Notes: a model not told the origin generated them from the letters alone. A stretch of 64,000 nt of DNA from Hymenobacter sp. HSC-4F20 (GCF_019599275.1 NZ_JAHZTD010000002.1:248001-312000), one strand, 5' to 3'; shown: positions 1-9,224, counted from the stretch's first letter. Translations and numbers: made by a program.

Positions 1-2
1 CC

Positions 3-842
3 CAGCCCGCGCAACCCGAGAAAAAGCGCAAGCTGGATGAAGCCGAACCCTATATGGGCCGCACGGCTACCTCTTCCCGGGTGCTGGAAGATGCCGAGGA
101 GGAAAGCAGCACCGTAGTGCAGCCCGACAGTGCCACCGACGAGCACACCGAAAATCTGAACGAGCTGCCGCCGGCTCCTGCCGCTCCTACCCCGGCTCCG
201 GTTTCGGCTGTGCCTACTCCTAACAAGCCCCTGCCGGCCACCTCACCTGTAGCCGATGAACCCGCCGTGGAAGCTCCGGCCGAGGAAGCCGCCGCCCCGC
301 CGGCCCCGAAACCCGTAGCCAAGCCGGCTGCTTCGGCTCCTGCCCCGGCTCCCCGGCCGGCCTCTCTACCCCCGGCGCCGCCAACGCTGCCCACGCCCGT
401 GAGCACCCCTGTGGAACCAGTTCCGGCCAACGGTCAGCACGTGGTGCAGCCCAAGGAAAACCTATATTCCGTGGCCCGCCGCTACGGCCTGCGTCCGGCC
501 GACATCGTGACCTGGAATAATCTGCCCCAGAACCCTTCCTTGCGGATTGGGCAAGTGCTGCGGGTGGCGGCCCCCGGCCCCTCGCCGGAAGCTCCCGGGG
601 CTACCCCCGCGCCGGCCGCCAAGCCTGCCCCAACCACACCCAAGCCAGCCGCTACCACCCCAGCCCCTGCGCCGGCCCCCTCTGGAGTCACCAGCGTGCG
701 GCATACTGTGCAGCCGGGCGAGACGATGTACAGCATCTCGCGCAAATACAAGGTCACCATCAAGCAGATTATGGAGTGGAACAGCAAGCCGGACTTCTCG
801 GTGAAGCCGGGCGATGTGCTCGTCCTTAAACCCACTGAATAG
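3..842 (+). CDS. LysM-repeat protein, 5' end outside window
   Basis: The reading frame is open to the left edge, so the in-window ATG at 54 is probably internal and the gene starts upstream. The 279 visible residues begin with a charged stretch, followed by a long Pro/Ala/Thr-rich low-complexity linker. Two LysM modules follow at about residues 144-187 and 232-276 of the visible part, with the typical YSVARRYG and MYSISRKYK cores and an asparagine-containing WN turn. LysM domains bind peptidoglycan or chitin-like glycans, so this is probably an envelope or cell-wall-associated protein. Any catalytic domain would lie upstream and cannot be seen. The next gene also ends in a LysM module whose sequence resembles the second one here, suggesting a related pair. 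Confidence 0.85.
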   Translation, partial: QPAQPEKKRKLDEAEPYMGRTATSSRVLEDAEEESSTVVQPDSATDEHTENLNELPPAPAAPTPAPVSAVPTPNKPLPATSPVADEPAVEAPAEEAAAPPAPKPVAKPAASAPAPAPRPASLPPAPPTLPTPVSTPVEPVPANGQHVVQPKENLYSVARRYGLRPADIVTWNNLPQNPSLRIGQVLRVAAPGPSPEAPGATPAPAAKPAPTTPKPAATTPAPAPAPSGVTSVRHTVQPGETMYSISRKYKVTIKQIMEWNSKPDFSVKPGDVLVLKPTE

Positions 843-891
843 CCAGCCTTTATTCTCCTATATTCTTTTTCCGAGTTCGTTTTACGTACCC

Positions 892-1614
892 ATGCGTTTG
901 TTTTCCCGCACTCTGGTGCTCATGGCCGGCTTGTCTTGTAGCTTCTTCGCCGCTCATGCCCAGCAGGCAGAGCCTGCTCCTACTCTCTCCGAGGATTCCG
1001 TCCGCGTAATGTCAGGCCTGGTGCAATCCAGCGTTCGAAAGCTACGGGCCATCTACTTTGAACCGAACGACCTACGCGCCGTTGCTCTTATTGATGCTGC
1101 CCTGGTTGAAATTCCGGTGCTCAACCAGCGCCTGAGCCACTACACCGCCAGCCTACCCCGTGAGCAGCAACAGCAATTGGCCCAGCGCCTGCGGCAGCAG
1201 CCCTGGCAGGTAGAGTTAAACACTTTGCTGCGCAGCCCTCAGTTTAAAGGGTTTGATGCCCGCGCCGCCAAAAATCCAGCTCTCAAAACTGCCGCTGACC
1301 GTCTGCACGCCTCCGGGTTTGTTGGCACCAAGGCCCCCACTACACCAGCGGTACCAGCGGTGACCCAGCCCAACCCGGCAGTAAAACCGTCGGCAACCGT
1401 GGCATCAGCAACGCCTGGCCTTACCCCGGCAGCCAAGCAGCCTACCGCCAACGCGCCGAAAGCGACGACCCGCCACACGGTCCAGAAAGGAGAAACCCTC
1501 TTCAGTATTTCCAAGCAGTATCACGTTACGCCCGCCCAATTGCAGGAGTGGAACAGCAAACCCGATGGCAGCGTAAAAATTGGGGAAGTGCTGGTAGTGG
1601 AGTCTTCTCGCTAG
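892..1614 (+). CDS. Secreted protein with C-terminal LysM domain
   Basis: A protein of 240 residues. The start at 892 was chosen over an upstream in-frame ATG at 814 because 892 begins directly with a signal peptide (MRLFSRTLVL, hydrophobic core, AHA-like cleavage site near residue 23) and 814 lies inside the previous gene. A helical region (about 35-130) with many Gln and Arg comes next, then a Pro/Ala/Thr linker, then one LysM module at about 194-237 (LFSISKQYHV core). It is predicted to be periplasmic or surface-located and to bind peptidoglycan; no enzymatic domain is visible. It lies 49 bases after the preceding LysM gene on the same strand and is closed by a strong terminator, so the two may be co-transcribed. 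Confidence 0.8.
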   Translation: MRLFSRTLVLMAGLSCSFFAAHAQQAEPAPTLSEDSVRVMSGLVQSSVRKLRAIYFEPNDLRAVALIDAALVEIPVLNQRLSHYTASLPREQQQQLAQRLRQQPWQVELNTLLRSPQFKGFDARAAKNPALKTAADRLHASGFVGTKAPTTPAVPAVTQPNPAVKPSATVASATPGLTPAAKQPTANAPKATTRHTVQKGETLFSISKQYHVTPAQLQEWNSKPDGSVKIGEVLVVESSR

Positions 1615-1643
1615 TCCCTACTAAGCCTACTTCCATTAAGATT

Positions 1644-1684
1644 AAAGTAAAAAAGCAGCTGGGTTCAGGCTGCTTTTTTACTTT
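1644..1684 (+). terminator. Intrinsic terminator after the LysM pair
   Basis: A perfect 16-bp stem (1644-1659 with 1669-1684) around a 9-nt loop, with a T6 run in the descending arm. It lies 30 bases after the second LysM gene. Confidence 0.9.
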
Positions 1685-1740
1685 CAGTAAATCTCCTGAA
1701 AAAACGTCCTGCTCGGCGTTGCCCTACCTCCTGGCAAGCG

Positions 1741-2690
1741 GCATTTAACTCTCAAACGCATTATATTTCAATAAGTTATCTTAGTATTTAGCAACCGGGC
1801 CGTCTTGCTGGCGGAATGCGGGCTGTGGGCTGGTGCGCTACCCAACCCTGGCAGAGGACAAGGAGCGGATGCTGTAGTGGTGGGGCGGTATTAGCGGGGG
1901 CATACTGAGTTACTACCTCACCCACGTGGGGTCTCTGGGTAATGGTGTTGGAGCTGCGCTACGTGGGTACCGACTCGGCCAGCATGGCCATGCTGTAGCA
2001 TAAGCTGGATGAAAACCTGACTAACCTGCGCAGAAAACCTGACTAACTCGCGCCAACAAAGCCTACCCGGCGAATCTGTACGGGGGCGCGGCGTGGTTTA
2101 CTTCTATCAGCAGGAGCCGCCCTCAGCCTGCATACGTGGTACTCAGCCGGCCCGGTGAGGCTGATGCATTGCCAACGCGCGACGCCTAGATTTAGGAAAT
2201 GACCCGCCGTACCGCCACACCCACCGCGCCCCCAACAACCGGATTGCAGGGTAAGTAGCCGCGCCGAGGTCATCCAGCAGCCTACCTTCCCGAACGCTCT
2301 GCTTGAAACCAAAGCCGGCGCGCTGAAGAAGTAGCTGCAGGAATTGTTCGACCGCCCAGCGCACCCGCACCTTTGCGTGGGCCGGCGTTTACGACGAAGC
2401 CGGTGCGAGTCTCCCCTACATCGGCTAGCACCTGGATTTTCCCGGTCCCAATTTACCCTGGGATACGGTGGCACCGACACCTTCTACTGCCTGATCATCC
2501 GCGACGCTGCAATGGGTAAGCAGCACTGCTACATGGCCACGCCTGGGTTTAATCGGACAAGCAAATAACTGCCCGTCAGGCTTTGCCTTAAGCCATGCAG
2601 CTATTAAAAAGAAGGGCACCCGAAGTTGTCCTTTTCTGTTCGTATGCTAAAATCCCTTGCCGCGCAACCTTTCCCGGCGGCTGTTTCATG
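1741..2690 (+). other. Long intergenic stretch with decayed coding traces
   Basis: About 1.1 kb between the LysM terminator and dnaE has no credible intact gene. Several plus-strand stretches read like protein but are broken by stops and frame changes: around 1940-2010 (YVGTDSASMAML, stop, HKLDENLTNL), around 2270-2350 (QQPTFPNALLETKAGALKK, stop) and around 2360-2480 (AGVYDEAGASLPYIG, stop). The 14-mer aaaacctgactaac occurs twice, at about 2012 and 2033. The pattern fits one or more degraded genes; I do not recognise the family. The minus-strand frame at 2043-2480 has an Arg/Cys-rich composition typical of a shadow frame. Confidence 0.45.
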
Positions 2691-2743
2691 GGTAACTTTA
2701 CCTACTGCTTCCCGCCCCTAACGGCGCGGAGCCTGCTTGCCCT

Positions 2744-5700
2744 ATGCCCGTATTCTCGCACCTCCACTGCCACACGCAATATTCCCTGCTCGATGGTCAG
2801 GCCAGCATTTCGGCCCTGATGAAAAAGGCCCAGGCCGACGGCATGCCCGCCGTAGCCCTCACCGACCACGGCAATATGTTCGGAGCCTTCAACTTTGTGG
2901 CCGAAGCCAACAAGTACAACGTGAAGCCTATTGTGGGCTGCGAGTTTTACCTGGTAGAGGACCGGCACAAGAAGAGCTTCAGCCGCGAAAAGGGTGAGCG
3001 AGACGTGCGACACCACCAGTTGCTGCTAGCCAAGGACCAGGCCGGTTACCAGAACCTGGCCAAGCTCTGCTCCATGAGCTTCATTGAGGGGGTGTACTCC
3101 AAGTACCCGCGTATTGATAAAGAGCTGCTGCTGCAATACCACGAGGGACTGATTGCCACCTCCTGCTGCATCGGAGCTGAAATTCCCCAGGCTCTGCTCT
3201 GGAAGACGGAGGAAGAAGCAGAGAAGCAGCTGAAGTGGTGGCTCGATGTGTTCGGGGAGGATTACTACATCGAAATCCAACGCCACGGCATCGAGAACAT
3301 CGACAATACGGGCAAGAGTCAGGAAGACCTGAACCAAATCTTGCTGAAGTGGGCGAAGAAGTATAACGTCAAGGTGATCTGCACCAACGATTCGCACTAC
3401 GTGAATCAGGAGGACTTTGCGCCTCACGATTTGCTGTTGTGCGTGAATACGGGCGAGGAGCACAGCATTCCGGTGGGTGACTTCCAGACCAAGTACTTCC
3501 GCCTGATGTCGTCGGATAACAAGGTGCTCTACGACCACCTCGACAATCTGCGCCCCCTGGCTTCTTCTGACGACCAGATCCGCCGCCAGCTCATGCGCAT
3601 CGATGAGGAAGCGCAGATGCCCCGGCCCCGCTCCCGCTTCGGCTTCCCCAACGACCAGTTCTACTTCAAGAGCCAGGAGGAGATGAGCCAGCTGTTTCGG
3701 GACGTGCCCGAAAGCCTGGACAACACCAACGAAATTATCGACAAAATCACGCCGCCCAAGCTGGCGCGTGATATCCTGCTGCCCAACTTCCCCATTCCCG
3801 CGCCCTTTGCCAACGCCGACGAATTCCTGCGGGAGTTGACCTACGTGGGGGCCTTCGGGCCATCGGCCGGTAAAGGTACCCTGACGATGACCAAGCCGCC
3901 CCGCTACTCGGAGCGCACCCCGGAAATAGAGGAACGGCTGGATTATGAGCTGCGCATCATCGAAACGATGGGCTTTGCGGGCTACTTCCTCATTGTGCAG
4001 GACTTCATCAACCGCGGCCGGGACATGGGCGTGGCCGTAGGACCAGGCCGGGGCTCAGCGGCTGGTTCGGCCGTGGCCTATTGCGTGGGTATCACCAACA
4101 TCGACCCGATTAAGTACAGCCTGCTGTTCGAGCGTTTCCTCAACCCGGAGCGCGTATCGATGCCCGATATTGATATCGACTTCGACGACGTGAACCGCCA
4201 GCGGGTGATTGACTACGTGGTGGACAAATACGGCAAGACGCAGGTAGCCCAGATTATCACTTTCGGTACCATGGCCGCCAAGTCCAGCATCAAGGACGTG
4301 GCCCGGGCCATGGAGCTACCCCTGCCCCTGACCAACGAGCTGGCCAAGATGGTGCCCGAAAAGCCCGGCACTACCCTGGCCGGGGCCTTCGCCGAAAACC
4401 AGGAGCTGGATATGATCCGCCGCGACGATGCGCCCGACAACCTGCGCGGCCAGATTCTGCGCCTGGCGGAAAAGCTGGAAGGCTCGGTGCGCAACACTGG
4501 TATTCACGCCGCCGGCGTCATCATCGCCCCCGACGACATCACGAAGTACATTCCGGTTTCCACCTCCAAGGACTCGGACCTACTCGTGACGCAGTTCGAC
4601 GGCAAGGTGATTGAGAGTGCGGGGATGCTGAAGATGGACTTCCTGGGGCTGAAGACGCTGACCATCATCGTCGATGCGCTGGAACTCATCAAGAAAAACC
4701 ACGGCGTCGATATCAACATCGACGACATCCCGCTCGACGACCCCAAAACCTACGAGCTGTATCAGCGCGGCGACACCATTGGGACGTTCCAGTTTGAATC
4801 CGAGGGCATGCGCATGTACCTCAAGGACCTCAAGCCCACCAACATCGAGGACCTGATTGCCATGAACGCCCTGTACCGGCCCGGCCCCATGCAGTTCATC
4901 CCGAACTTCATTAACCGCAAGCACGGCCGCGAGGAAATTGAGTACCCGCACGAGCTGCTGGAGCCCATCCTGAACTACTCCCAGGGCATTATGGTGTACC
5001 AGGAGCAGATCATGCAGGCCGCCCAGATTCTGGCCGGTTACTCCCTGGGCGGCGCCGACTTGCTGCGCCGGGCCATGGGTAAGAAGGACATGAAAAAGAT
5101 GGCCCAGGAGCGGGAGAAATTCTGCGCGGGCGCCGAGAAGCTCCACGGCATCAAGCCCAAGAAGGCCAATGAGGTGTTCGACGTGATGGAGAAGTTTGCA
5201 GCCTACGGCTTCAACCGCTCCCACTCCGCCGCCTACTCGGTGGTGGCCTACCAGACGGGCTACCTCAAGGCAAACTACCCCGCTGAGTACATGGCCGCCG
5301 TGCTGACCAACAACATGTCGGACATTAAGAAGGTGACCTTCTTTATTGAGGAGGCCCGCCGCCAGGGCGTGCAGGTACTCGGCCCCGACGTGAACGAATC
5401 CATCCTCAAGTTCAACGTAAACGAAAAAGGCCAGATCCGTTTTGGCATGGCCGCCGTGAAAGGCGCGGGCGAAGCTGCCATTGAAAGCATTGTAGCGGAG
5501 CGCGAGAAGAAAGGGCCCTACTCCGATATTTTCGACTTCTCGAAGCGCGTAAACCTGCGGGCTGTAAACAAGAAGACGTTTGAAAGCCTGGCCCTTTCGG
5601 GCGCCTTCGACTCGTTTGAGCGTTACCACCGCCGTCAGTTCGTGGAGGCTCCGGCTAATGACCAGAACCTTATCGACAAGGCGGTAAAGATGGGCCAGCA

Positions 5701-6460
5701 GTACCAGGCTGACCAGGATTCGGCTCAGCAGAGCCTGTTTGGCGGCGGGGCCTTTGGGGCGGTAGCCATGCCCCTGCCCAAGGTGCAGGATATGGAGCCC
5801 TGGCCAGCCACCGAGCAGTTGCGCCGTGAGAAGGAGGTAGTAGGCTTCTACCTCTCGGGCCACCCCCTGGACGACTTTAAGCTGGAAATCGACTCCTACT
5901 GCACTTGCTCCCTCGACAAGGTAGAGAACTACAAAAACCGCGAGGTAACGGTAGCCGGGCTGATTTCCAACGTCCTGTTCAAAACCACCAAGACGGGCCA
6001 GCCCTTCGTGTCGTTCAGTGTGGAAGATTACGAGTCAAGCTTGAACCTGGCCCTGTTCCGCGACGATTACAGCCGATTTTCGGCCCTGATTAACCCGCGC
6101 AACTACGACAAGGAACAGGTGCCGCCCATGTATATCCGGGGCAAGTACGCCCAACGTTTCCGCGACTCCGACCAGTTCGAGTTCAAGATCCTGACCATGG
6201 AACCCCTGTTCAACGTAGCCGAAAAGCTGGCTAACGGCGTGCGCGTGCAGCTCGACCTGCGCACCATCACGGAACCCTTCATGGACCGCTTCATGGAAGC
6301 CGTGGAAGGCTGCGCCGGCTCCAAGAAGCTCGAAATCAAGTTTGCCGAGCCCCACGAGCACCTGACCGTGGACACCTACTCGCGCCGCTACCGCATCGAG
6401 CCCAAGGAGTTCATCCGCAAGATGCGCGAAATGGAAATCGACGCCTGTCAGCTGATTTAG
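2744..6460 (+). CDS. dnaE: DNA polymerase III subunit alpha
   Basis: A protein of 1238 residues, the catalytic subunit of the replicative DNA polymerase, extending DNA 5' to 3' at the fork. The PHP domain opens the protein, with the H-x-H motif at residues 6-8 (HLHCHTQYS) and TDHGNMFG further on. The polymerase active-site motif PDIDID is at about 474-479, with the third conserved acidic residue in KMDFLGLKTLT (Asp632). Fingers and HhH regions follow (ALYRPGPMQFIPNFI, YGFNRSHSAAYS). An OB-fold at about 1067-1150 (EVTVAGLISNV) precedes a short C-terminal domain. Length and architecture fit Bacteroidota DnaE. It appears to be transcribed alone and ends at a hairpin terminator. The start is the first ATG directly before the PHP motif. 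Confidence 0.97.
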   Translation: MPVFSHLHCHTQYSLLDGQASISALMKKAQADGMPAVALTDHGNMFGAFNFVAEANKYNVKPIVGCEFYLVEDRHKKSFSREKGERDVRHHQLLLAKDQAGYQNLAKLCSMSFIEGVYSKYPRIDKELLLQYHEGLIATSCCIGAEIPQALLWKTEEEAEKQLKWWLDVFGEDYYIEIQRHGIENIDNTGKSQEDLNQILLKWAKKYNVKVICTNDSHYVNQEDFAPHDLLLCVNTGEEHSIPVGDFQTKYFRLMSSDNKVLYDHLDNLRPLASSDDQIRRQLMRIDEEAQMPRPRSRFGFPNDQFYFKSQEEMSQLFRDVPESLDNTNEIIDKITPPKLARDILLPNFPIPAPFANADEFLRELTYVGAFGPSAGKGTLTMTKPPRYSERTPEIEERLDYELRIIETMGFAGYFLIVQDFINRGRDMGVAVGPGRGSAAGSAVAYCVGITNIDPIKYSLLFERFLNPERVSMPDIDIDFDDVNRQRVIDYVVDKYGKTQVAQIITFGTMAAKSSIKDVARAMELPLPLTNELAKMVPEKPGTTLAGAFAENQELDMIRRDDAPDNLRGQILRLAEKLEGSVRNTGIHAAGVIIAPDDITKYIPVSTSKDSDLLVTQFDGKVIESAGMLKMDFLGLKTLTIIVDALELIKKNHGVDINIDDIPLDDPKTYELYQRGDTIGTFQFESEGMRMYLKDLKPTNIEDLIAMNALYRPGPMQFIPNFINRKHGREEIEYPHELLEPILNYSQGIMVYQEQIMQAAQILAGYSLGGADLLRRAMGKKDMKKMAQEREKFCAGAEKLHGIKPKKANEVFDVMEKFAAYGFNRSHSAAYSVVAYQTGYLKANYPAEYMAAVLTNNMSDIKKVTFFIEEARRQGVQVLGPDVNESILKFNVNEKGQIRFGMAAVKGAGEAAIESIVAEREKKGPYSDIFDFSKRVNLRAVNKKTFESLALSGAFDSFERYHRRQFVEAPANDQNLIDKAVKMGQQYQADQDSAQQSLFGGGAFGAVAMPLPKVQDMEPWPATEQLRREKEVVGFYLSGHPLDDFKLEIDSYCTCSLDKVENYKNREVTVAGLISNVLFKTTKTGQPFVSFSVEDYESSLNLALFRDDYSRFSALINPRNYDKEQVPPMYIRGKYAQRFRDSDQFEFKILTMEPLFNVAEKLANGVRVQLDLRTITEPFMDRFMEAVEGCAGSKKLEIKFAEPHEHLTVDTYSRRYRIEPKEFIRKMREMEIDACQLI

Positions 6461-6482
6461 AGTTGTAGTCAACTGCTGTACT

Positions 6483-6526
6483 AAACGGGACGGATACTGT
6501 TTACTTTAGCAGCATCCGTCCCGTTT
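6483..6526 (+). terminator. dnaE terminator
   Basis: A 13-bp perfect stem (6483-6495 with 6114-like arm at 6514-6526, i.e. 6483-6495 pairs with 6514-6526) plus an inner CTG/CAG pairing, followed by TTTT. The T run ends only a few bases before the next start codon. Confidence 0.85.
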
Positions 6527-6532
6527 TCAATT

Positions 6533-6958
6533 ATGCGCTTCCAGATGCATTTCTACGCTTCGTGGGCTGCAGTATGTCTACTGTTTGTAAGTGGTTGCGC
6601 TGAACCACCTACTGTCAACGAAGCTACAGTGCTTGGGGCTTGGCATAGTGTTTCAGGACTTTCTTTATCAGGCGAGCCTAACGAGGATATTTGCTTTGTA
6701 AAAACCGGGGAGCACCTACGCATGCTAACGACGCGCTCCTCAGGGGTTTATACCGTCCATTTTAGTCCGCACAACGACTCCGTTACAATCACCCAAGGCT
6801 GCATAGGCTATACGTTTTCGGTAGCGTTTAATAGCCTGCAGGATACTCTGGCTTTTGCCGCTGCCATGAAGTACGTGCGCACGGATTCTGCTCGTTTCAA
6901 CCGCGAAAAACGAGCATTTTGGGAAGAGCGCCGGGCTGCCCTATTACTGATGAAATAA
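6533..6958 (+). CDS. Small predicted lipoprotein
   Basis: A protein of 141 residues with an N-terminal hydrophobic segment and a lipobox, LFVSGC, with Cys22 as the predicted lipidation site. The mature part resembles short lipocalin-like or DUF-type envelope lipoproteins in secondary-structure rhythm (alternating beta segments such as YTVHFSPHNDSVTI), but I do not recognise a family. The start is uncertain: an internal ATG at 6545 (MHFYASW) would leave more room for a leader, because the dnaE terminator ends at about 6527, just before 6533. Base composition is lower in GC than in the neighbours, which may indicate later acquisition or weak constraint. Confidence 0.65.
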   Translation: MRFQMHFYASWAAVCLLFVSGCAEPPTVNEATVLGAWHSVSGLSLSGEPNEDICFVKTGEHLRMLTTRSSGVYTVHFSPHNDSVTITQGCIGYTFSVAFNSLQDTLAFAAAMKYVRTDSARFNREKRAFWEERRAALLLMK

Positions 6959-6985
6959 GCCGCATTGATTACCCTCAAAAATATT

Positions 6986-7028
6986 CTTTCAATTTTTATT
7001 GAAAGTTTAGAATACTCCTCTACATTTA
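6986..7028 (+). promoter_or_regulatory. Promoter with palindromic operator for the GbsR-type regulator
   Basis: The inverted repeat TTTCAA-N6-TTGAAA (6987-7004, flanked by C/G to make 7-bp arms) overlaps the -33 TTG at 6999-7001. A -7-like TACATTTA lies 19 nt further on at 7021. The same TTTCAA-N6-TTGAAA motif recurs before the next gene, so it is a candidate autoregulatory site. Confidence 0.6.
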
Positions 7029-7032
7029 CACC

Positions 7033-7554
7033 ATGCAACTCGACGAAGCCAAGCGCAAGTTCATTGAAGGCTGGGGCACTCTGGGCTCAGCCTGGGGCGT
7101 GAGCCGGACGATGGCGCAGGTGCACGCTTTGCTGCTGGTGTCGCCCGGAGCGCTGAGCACCGAGGACCTGATGGAGCAGCTGCAAATTTCGCGGGGCAAT
7201 GCCAACATGAACGTACGGGCCCTCATGGATTGGGGCATCGTGCGCAAGGAGCTGCGCCCGGGCGAGCGGCGCGAGTTTTTCTCGGCCGAAAAGGATATTC
7301 ACCGGGTTGCTACCCTGATTTTGAAAGAGCGCCGCAAGCGGGAGCTAGAGCCCATTATGCGCGTACTCAGCGAAATTAAGCAGGTAGAGCCTACCTCAAC
7401 CGCCAGCCCTGAAGAGATGGAAGCCTTCACCAAAATGATTGGCAACATCCACAGCTTCGCGGAATTCGCCGATGGGGCTGCTTCCACCCTCATCAAAGCC
7501 GATGAAAACTGGTTTCTCAGCACCTTCATGAAGTTGATGCGACCTGGCTCGTAA
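7033..7554 (+). CDS. GbsR/MarR-family transcriptional regulator
   Basis: A protein of 173 residues. The N-terminal half is a winged helix-turn-helix of the GbsR type: GTLGSAWGVSRTMAQVHALL, LSTEDLMEQLQISRGNANMN as the recognition region (about residues 40-65), and the wing IVRKELRPGERREFFSAEKD. The C-terminal half is helical and probably dimerises or senses a ligand. Members of this family are usually local repressors. A matching palindrome lies directly before this gene and another before the next gene, suggesting that it controls itself and the downstream oxidoreductase/membrane-protein pair. The ligand is unknown. Confidence 0.88.
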   Translation: MQLDEAKRKFIEGWGTLGSAWGVSRTMAQVHALLLVSPGALSTEDLMEQLQISRGNANMNVRALMDWGIVRKELRPGERREFFSAEKDIHRVATLILKERRKRELEPIMRVLSEIKQVEPTSTASPEEMEAFTKMIGNIHSFAEFADGAASTLIKADENWFLSTFMKLMRPGS

Positions 7555-7579
7555 GCTGACTTATTTTTTTGCCTTAGTA

Positions 7580-7597
7580 TTTCAAATATTATTGAAA
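7580..7597 (+). promoter_or_regulatory. Second TTTCAA-N6-TTGAAA operator
   Basis: TTTCAA-N6-TTGAAA at 7580-7597, followed by GTTTAA. It has the same arms, the same 6-nt spacer and a similar flank (GTTTA) to the site at 6987-7004. It lies 67 bases before the oxidoreductase start codon and is a likely binding site of the adjacent regulator. Confidence 0.6.
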
Positions 7598-7663
7598 GTT
7601 TAATACATACAGAACTAGCAACTCAGCTTTCCTTTCTATCCACCCATACCACATTGCACGAAC

Positions 7664-8584
7664 ATGAACCAGCCCTTGATAGTCCTGGCCGGCGGCACCG
7701 GTTTTTTGGGTCGGCAGGTAGCCTGCTATTTCCGGCAGCTGGGCTATGAAGTTCTTACACTCACGCGGCGGGTCCGGCGCTTCGGGGAGGTAGCCTGGGA
7801 CGGCCGGACGCTTGGGGCCTGGGCGGCCAAGTTGGAAGGGGCCGCGGTGGTGCTGAATCTGGCGGGCAAATCCGTGGACTGCCGCTATAATGCGGTAAAT
7901 AAGTACGCCATTATCCGCAGCCGAACCGAGAGTACGCGGGTGTTGGGTGAGGCCATTGCCCGCTGCCAGCGGCCGCCTACCGTGTGGCTGAACGCCTCTA
8001 CTGCTACTATCTACCAACACACCGAGGGCGCGGAGCCTGCCAATACCGAGGAGGCTGGCTGCCTTGGCCGCGGCTTTTCGGAAATGGTAGCCCAGCGGTG
8101 GGAAGCCGAGTTCTGGCTGGCGCAGGTACCCCGCACGCGGCAAGTGGCCTTGCGCACGGCCATTGTGCTAGGTTCCGATGGTGGAGCCCTACCTGTGCTG
8201 ACCCGGCTGGCGAAACGGGGCCTTTGCACACCCCAGGGCGACGGGCAACAGTGGGTGAGCTGGCTACACGTAGAGGATTTCTGCCGAGCCGTGGAGTTTC
8301 TGGTGAGGAACCCTACCCTGGCAGGAACCTTCAACCTGTGCGCTCCACAGCCGCTGCACAACTACGCCTTTAACGGCCTGCTGGCCCAGCATTACCAGCC
8401 TCGTTGGCAGCTCCCGCAACCGCGCTGGTTACTGGAAATCGGCGCTTTTCTGCTGCGCACCGAAACTGAACTGATCTTGAAAAGCCGCAAAGTAGTGCCG
8501 CAGCGGCTTTTGGAAGCAGGGTTCCGGTTCCGCTATCCATCCTGCGAGCTGGCCTTGGCCGATTTACTACCCCAACTGGGGTAG
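7664..8584 (+). CDS. TIGR01777-family NAD(P)-dependent epimerase/oxidoreductase
   Basis: A protein of 306 residues of the extended short-chain dehydrogenase type. The Rossmann glycine motif GGTGFLG is at residues 10-16, followed by the family-typical WDGRTLGAWA region and LNLAGKSVDCRYN. The segments RTAIVLGSDGGALP and GDGQQWVSWLHVEDFCRAVEF match the substrate side of TIGR01777/YfcH-like proteins. A C-terminal DUF1731-like tail (VPQRLLEAGFRFRYP) is present. The substrate is unknown for this family. It lies between the GbsR-type regulator and a membrane protein on the same strand and is preceded by a copy of the regulator's putative operator. Confidence 0.88.
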   Translation: MNQPLIVLAGGTGFLGRQVACYFRQLGYEVLTLTRRVRRFGEVAWDGRTLGAWAAKLEGAAVVLNLAGKSVDCRYNAVNKYAIIRSRTESTRVLGEAIARCQRPPTVWLNASTATIYQHTEGAEPANTEEAGCLGRGFSEMVAQRWEAEFWLAQVPRTRQVALRTAIVLGSDGGALPVLTRLAKRGLCTPQGDGQQWVSWLHVEDFCRAVEFLVRNPTLAGTFNLCAPQPLHNYAFNGLLAQHYQPRWQLPQPRWLLEIGAFLLRTETELILKSRKVVPQRLLEAGFRFRYPSCELALADLLPQLG

Positions 8585-8648
8585 CGCGTCCCTCTGACTT
8601 CTTTATGCGCTTGTGTTTCTTCTTTTCCACTTCTAATCTTCCAACGCC

Positions 8649-9017
8649 ATGAACTATCATCTGCTGGTGTACTTAGTATATCTGCCCGTTACGGTCCTGC
8701 TTACGGTATGGGTAGCACGCACGCTCTTCAAGAATGGCCGCCTGTTTCTCATCGACATTTTCCATGGTAATGAGCAGCTAGCCGATTCAGTAAACAAGCT
8801 TTTGCTTACGGGCTTCTACCTCATCAATATCGGGTACGCTACCCTCACCTTGCGCAGCGCCGAGGCCATCACTAGCTACCAGCAAAGCGTGGAAACGCTC
8901 AGCATCAAGGTCGGCACCATTATTCTGATCCTGGGGGCTATGCACTTCTTTAATCTCTACGTGTTCTATAAGCTTCGGCACCGGGCCCAGGAATATGCCC
9001 GCGCCTACCATTCGTAG
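8649..9017 (+). CDS. Three-helix membrane protein of unknown function
   Basis: A protein of 122 residues with three predicted membrane segments: about 4-25 (LLVYLVYLPVTVLLTVWVA), about 50-70 (LLLTGFYLINIGYATLTL) and about 90-110 (GTIILILGAMHFFNLYVFY). The cytoplasmic tail is basic (KLRHRAQEYARAY). I do not recognise a family. It follows the oxidoreductase by 64 bases on the same strand, so the regulator, oxidoreductase and membrane protein may act as one small regulated unit. Confidence 0.75.
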   Translation: MNYHLLVYLVYLPVTVLLTVWVARTLFKNGRLFLIDIFHGNEQLADSVNKLLLTGFYLINIGYATLTLRSAEAITSYQQSVETLSIKVGTIILILGAMHFFNLYVFYKLRHRAQEYARAYHS

Positions 9018-9224
9018 CCCGTTGATTTTTACGTGAAGTATCCGGCCCCGGTGGCCCCGCCTAAGCGCAGCGGGAGCTACCGGGGCCCTGGCGCCGTTGG
9101 GCGGTCATACTGCCACTCTGGCCGAATGAACTTTCCGGCCCGCTGCTTGTTGAAACGCAATCTGCTACCTTGCGGCCCGGTTGACCGTAAACAGCACACA
9201 CATTCCATCAAACCCCTCACTGTT

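Noticed and set aside
4580..5863. 427-codon minus-strand frame inside dnaE
   Set aside because: It is antisense to a conserved polymerase region and its Leu/His/Gly/Val-rich composition is typical of a shadow of a GC-rich gene.
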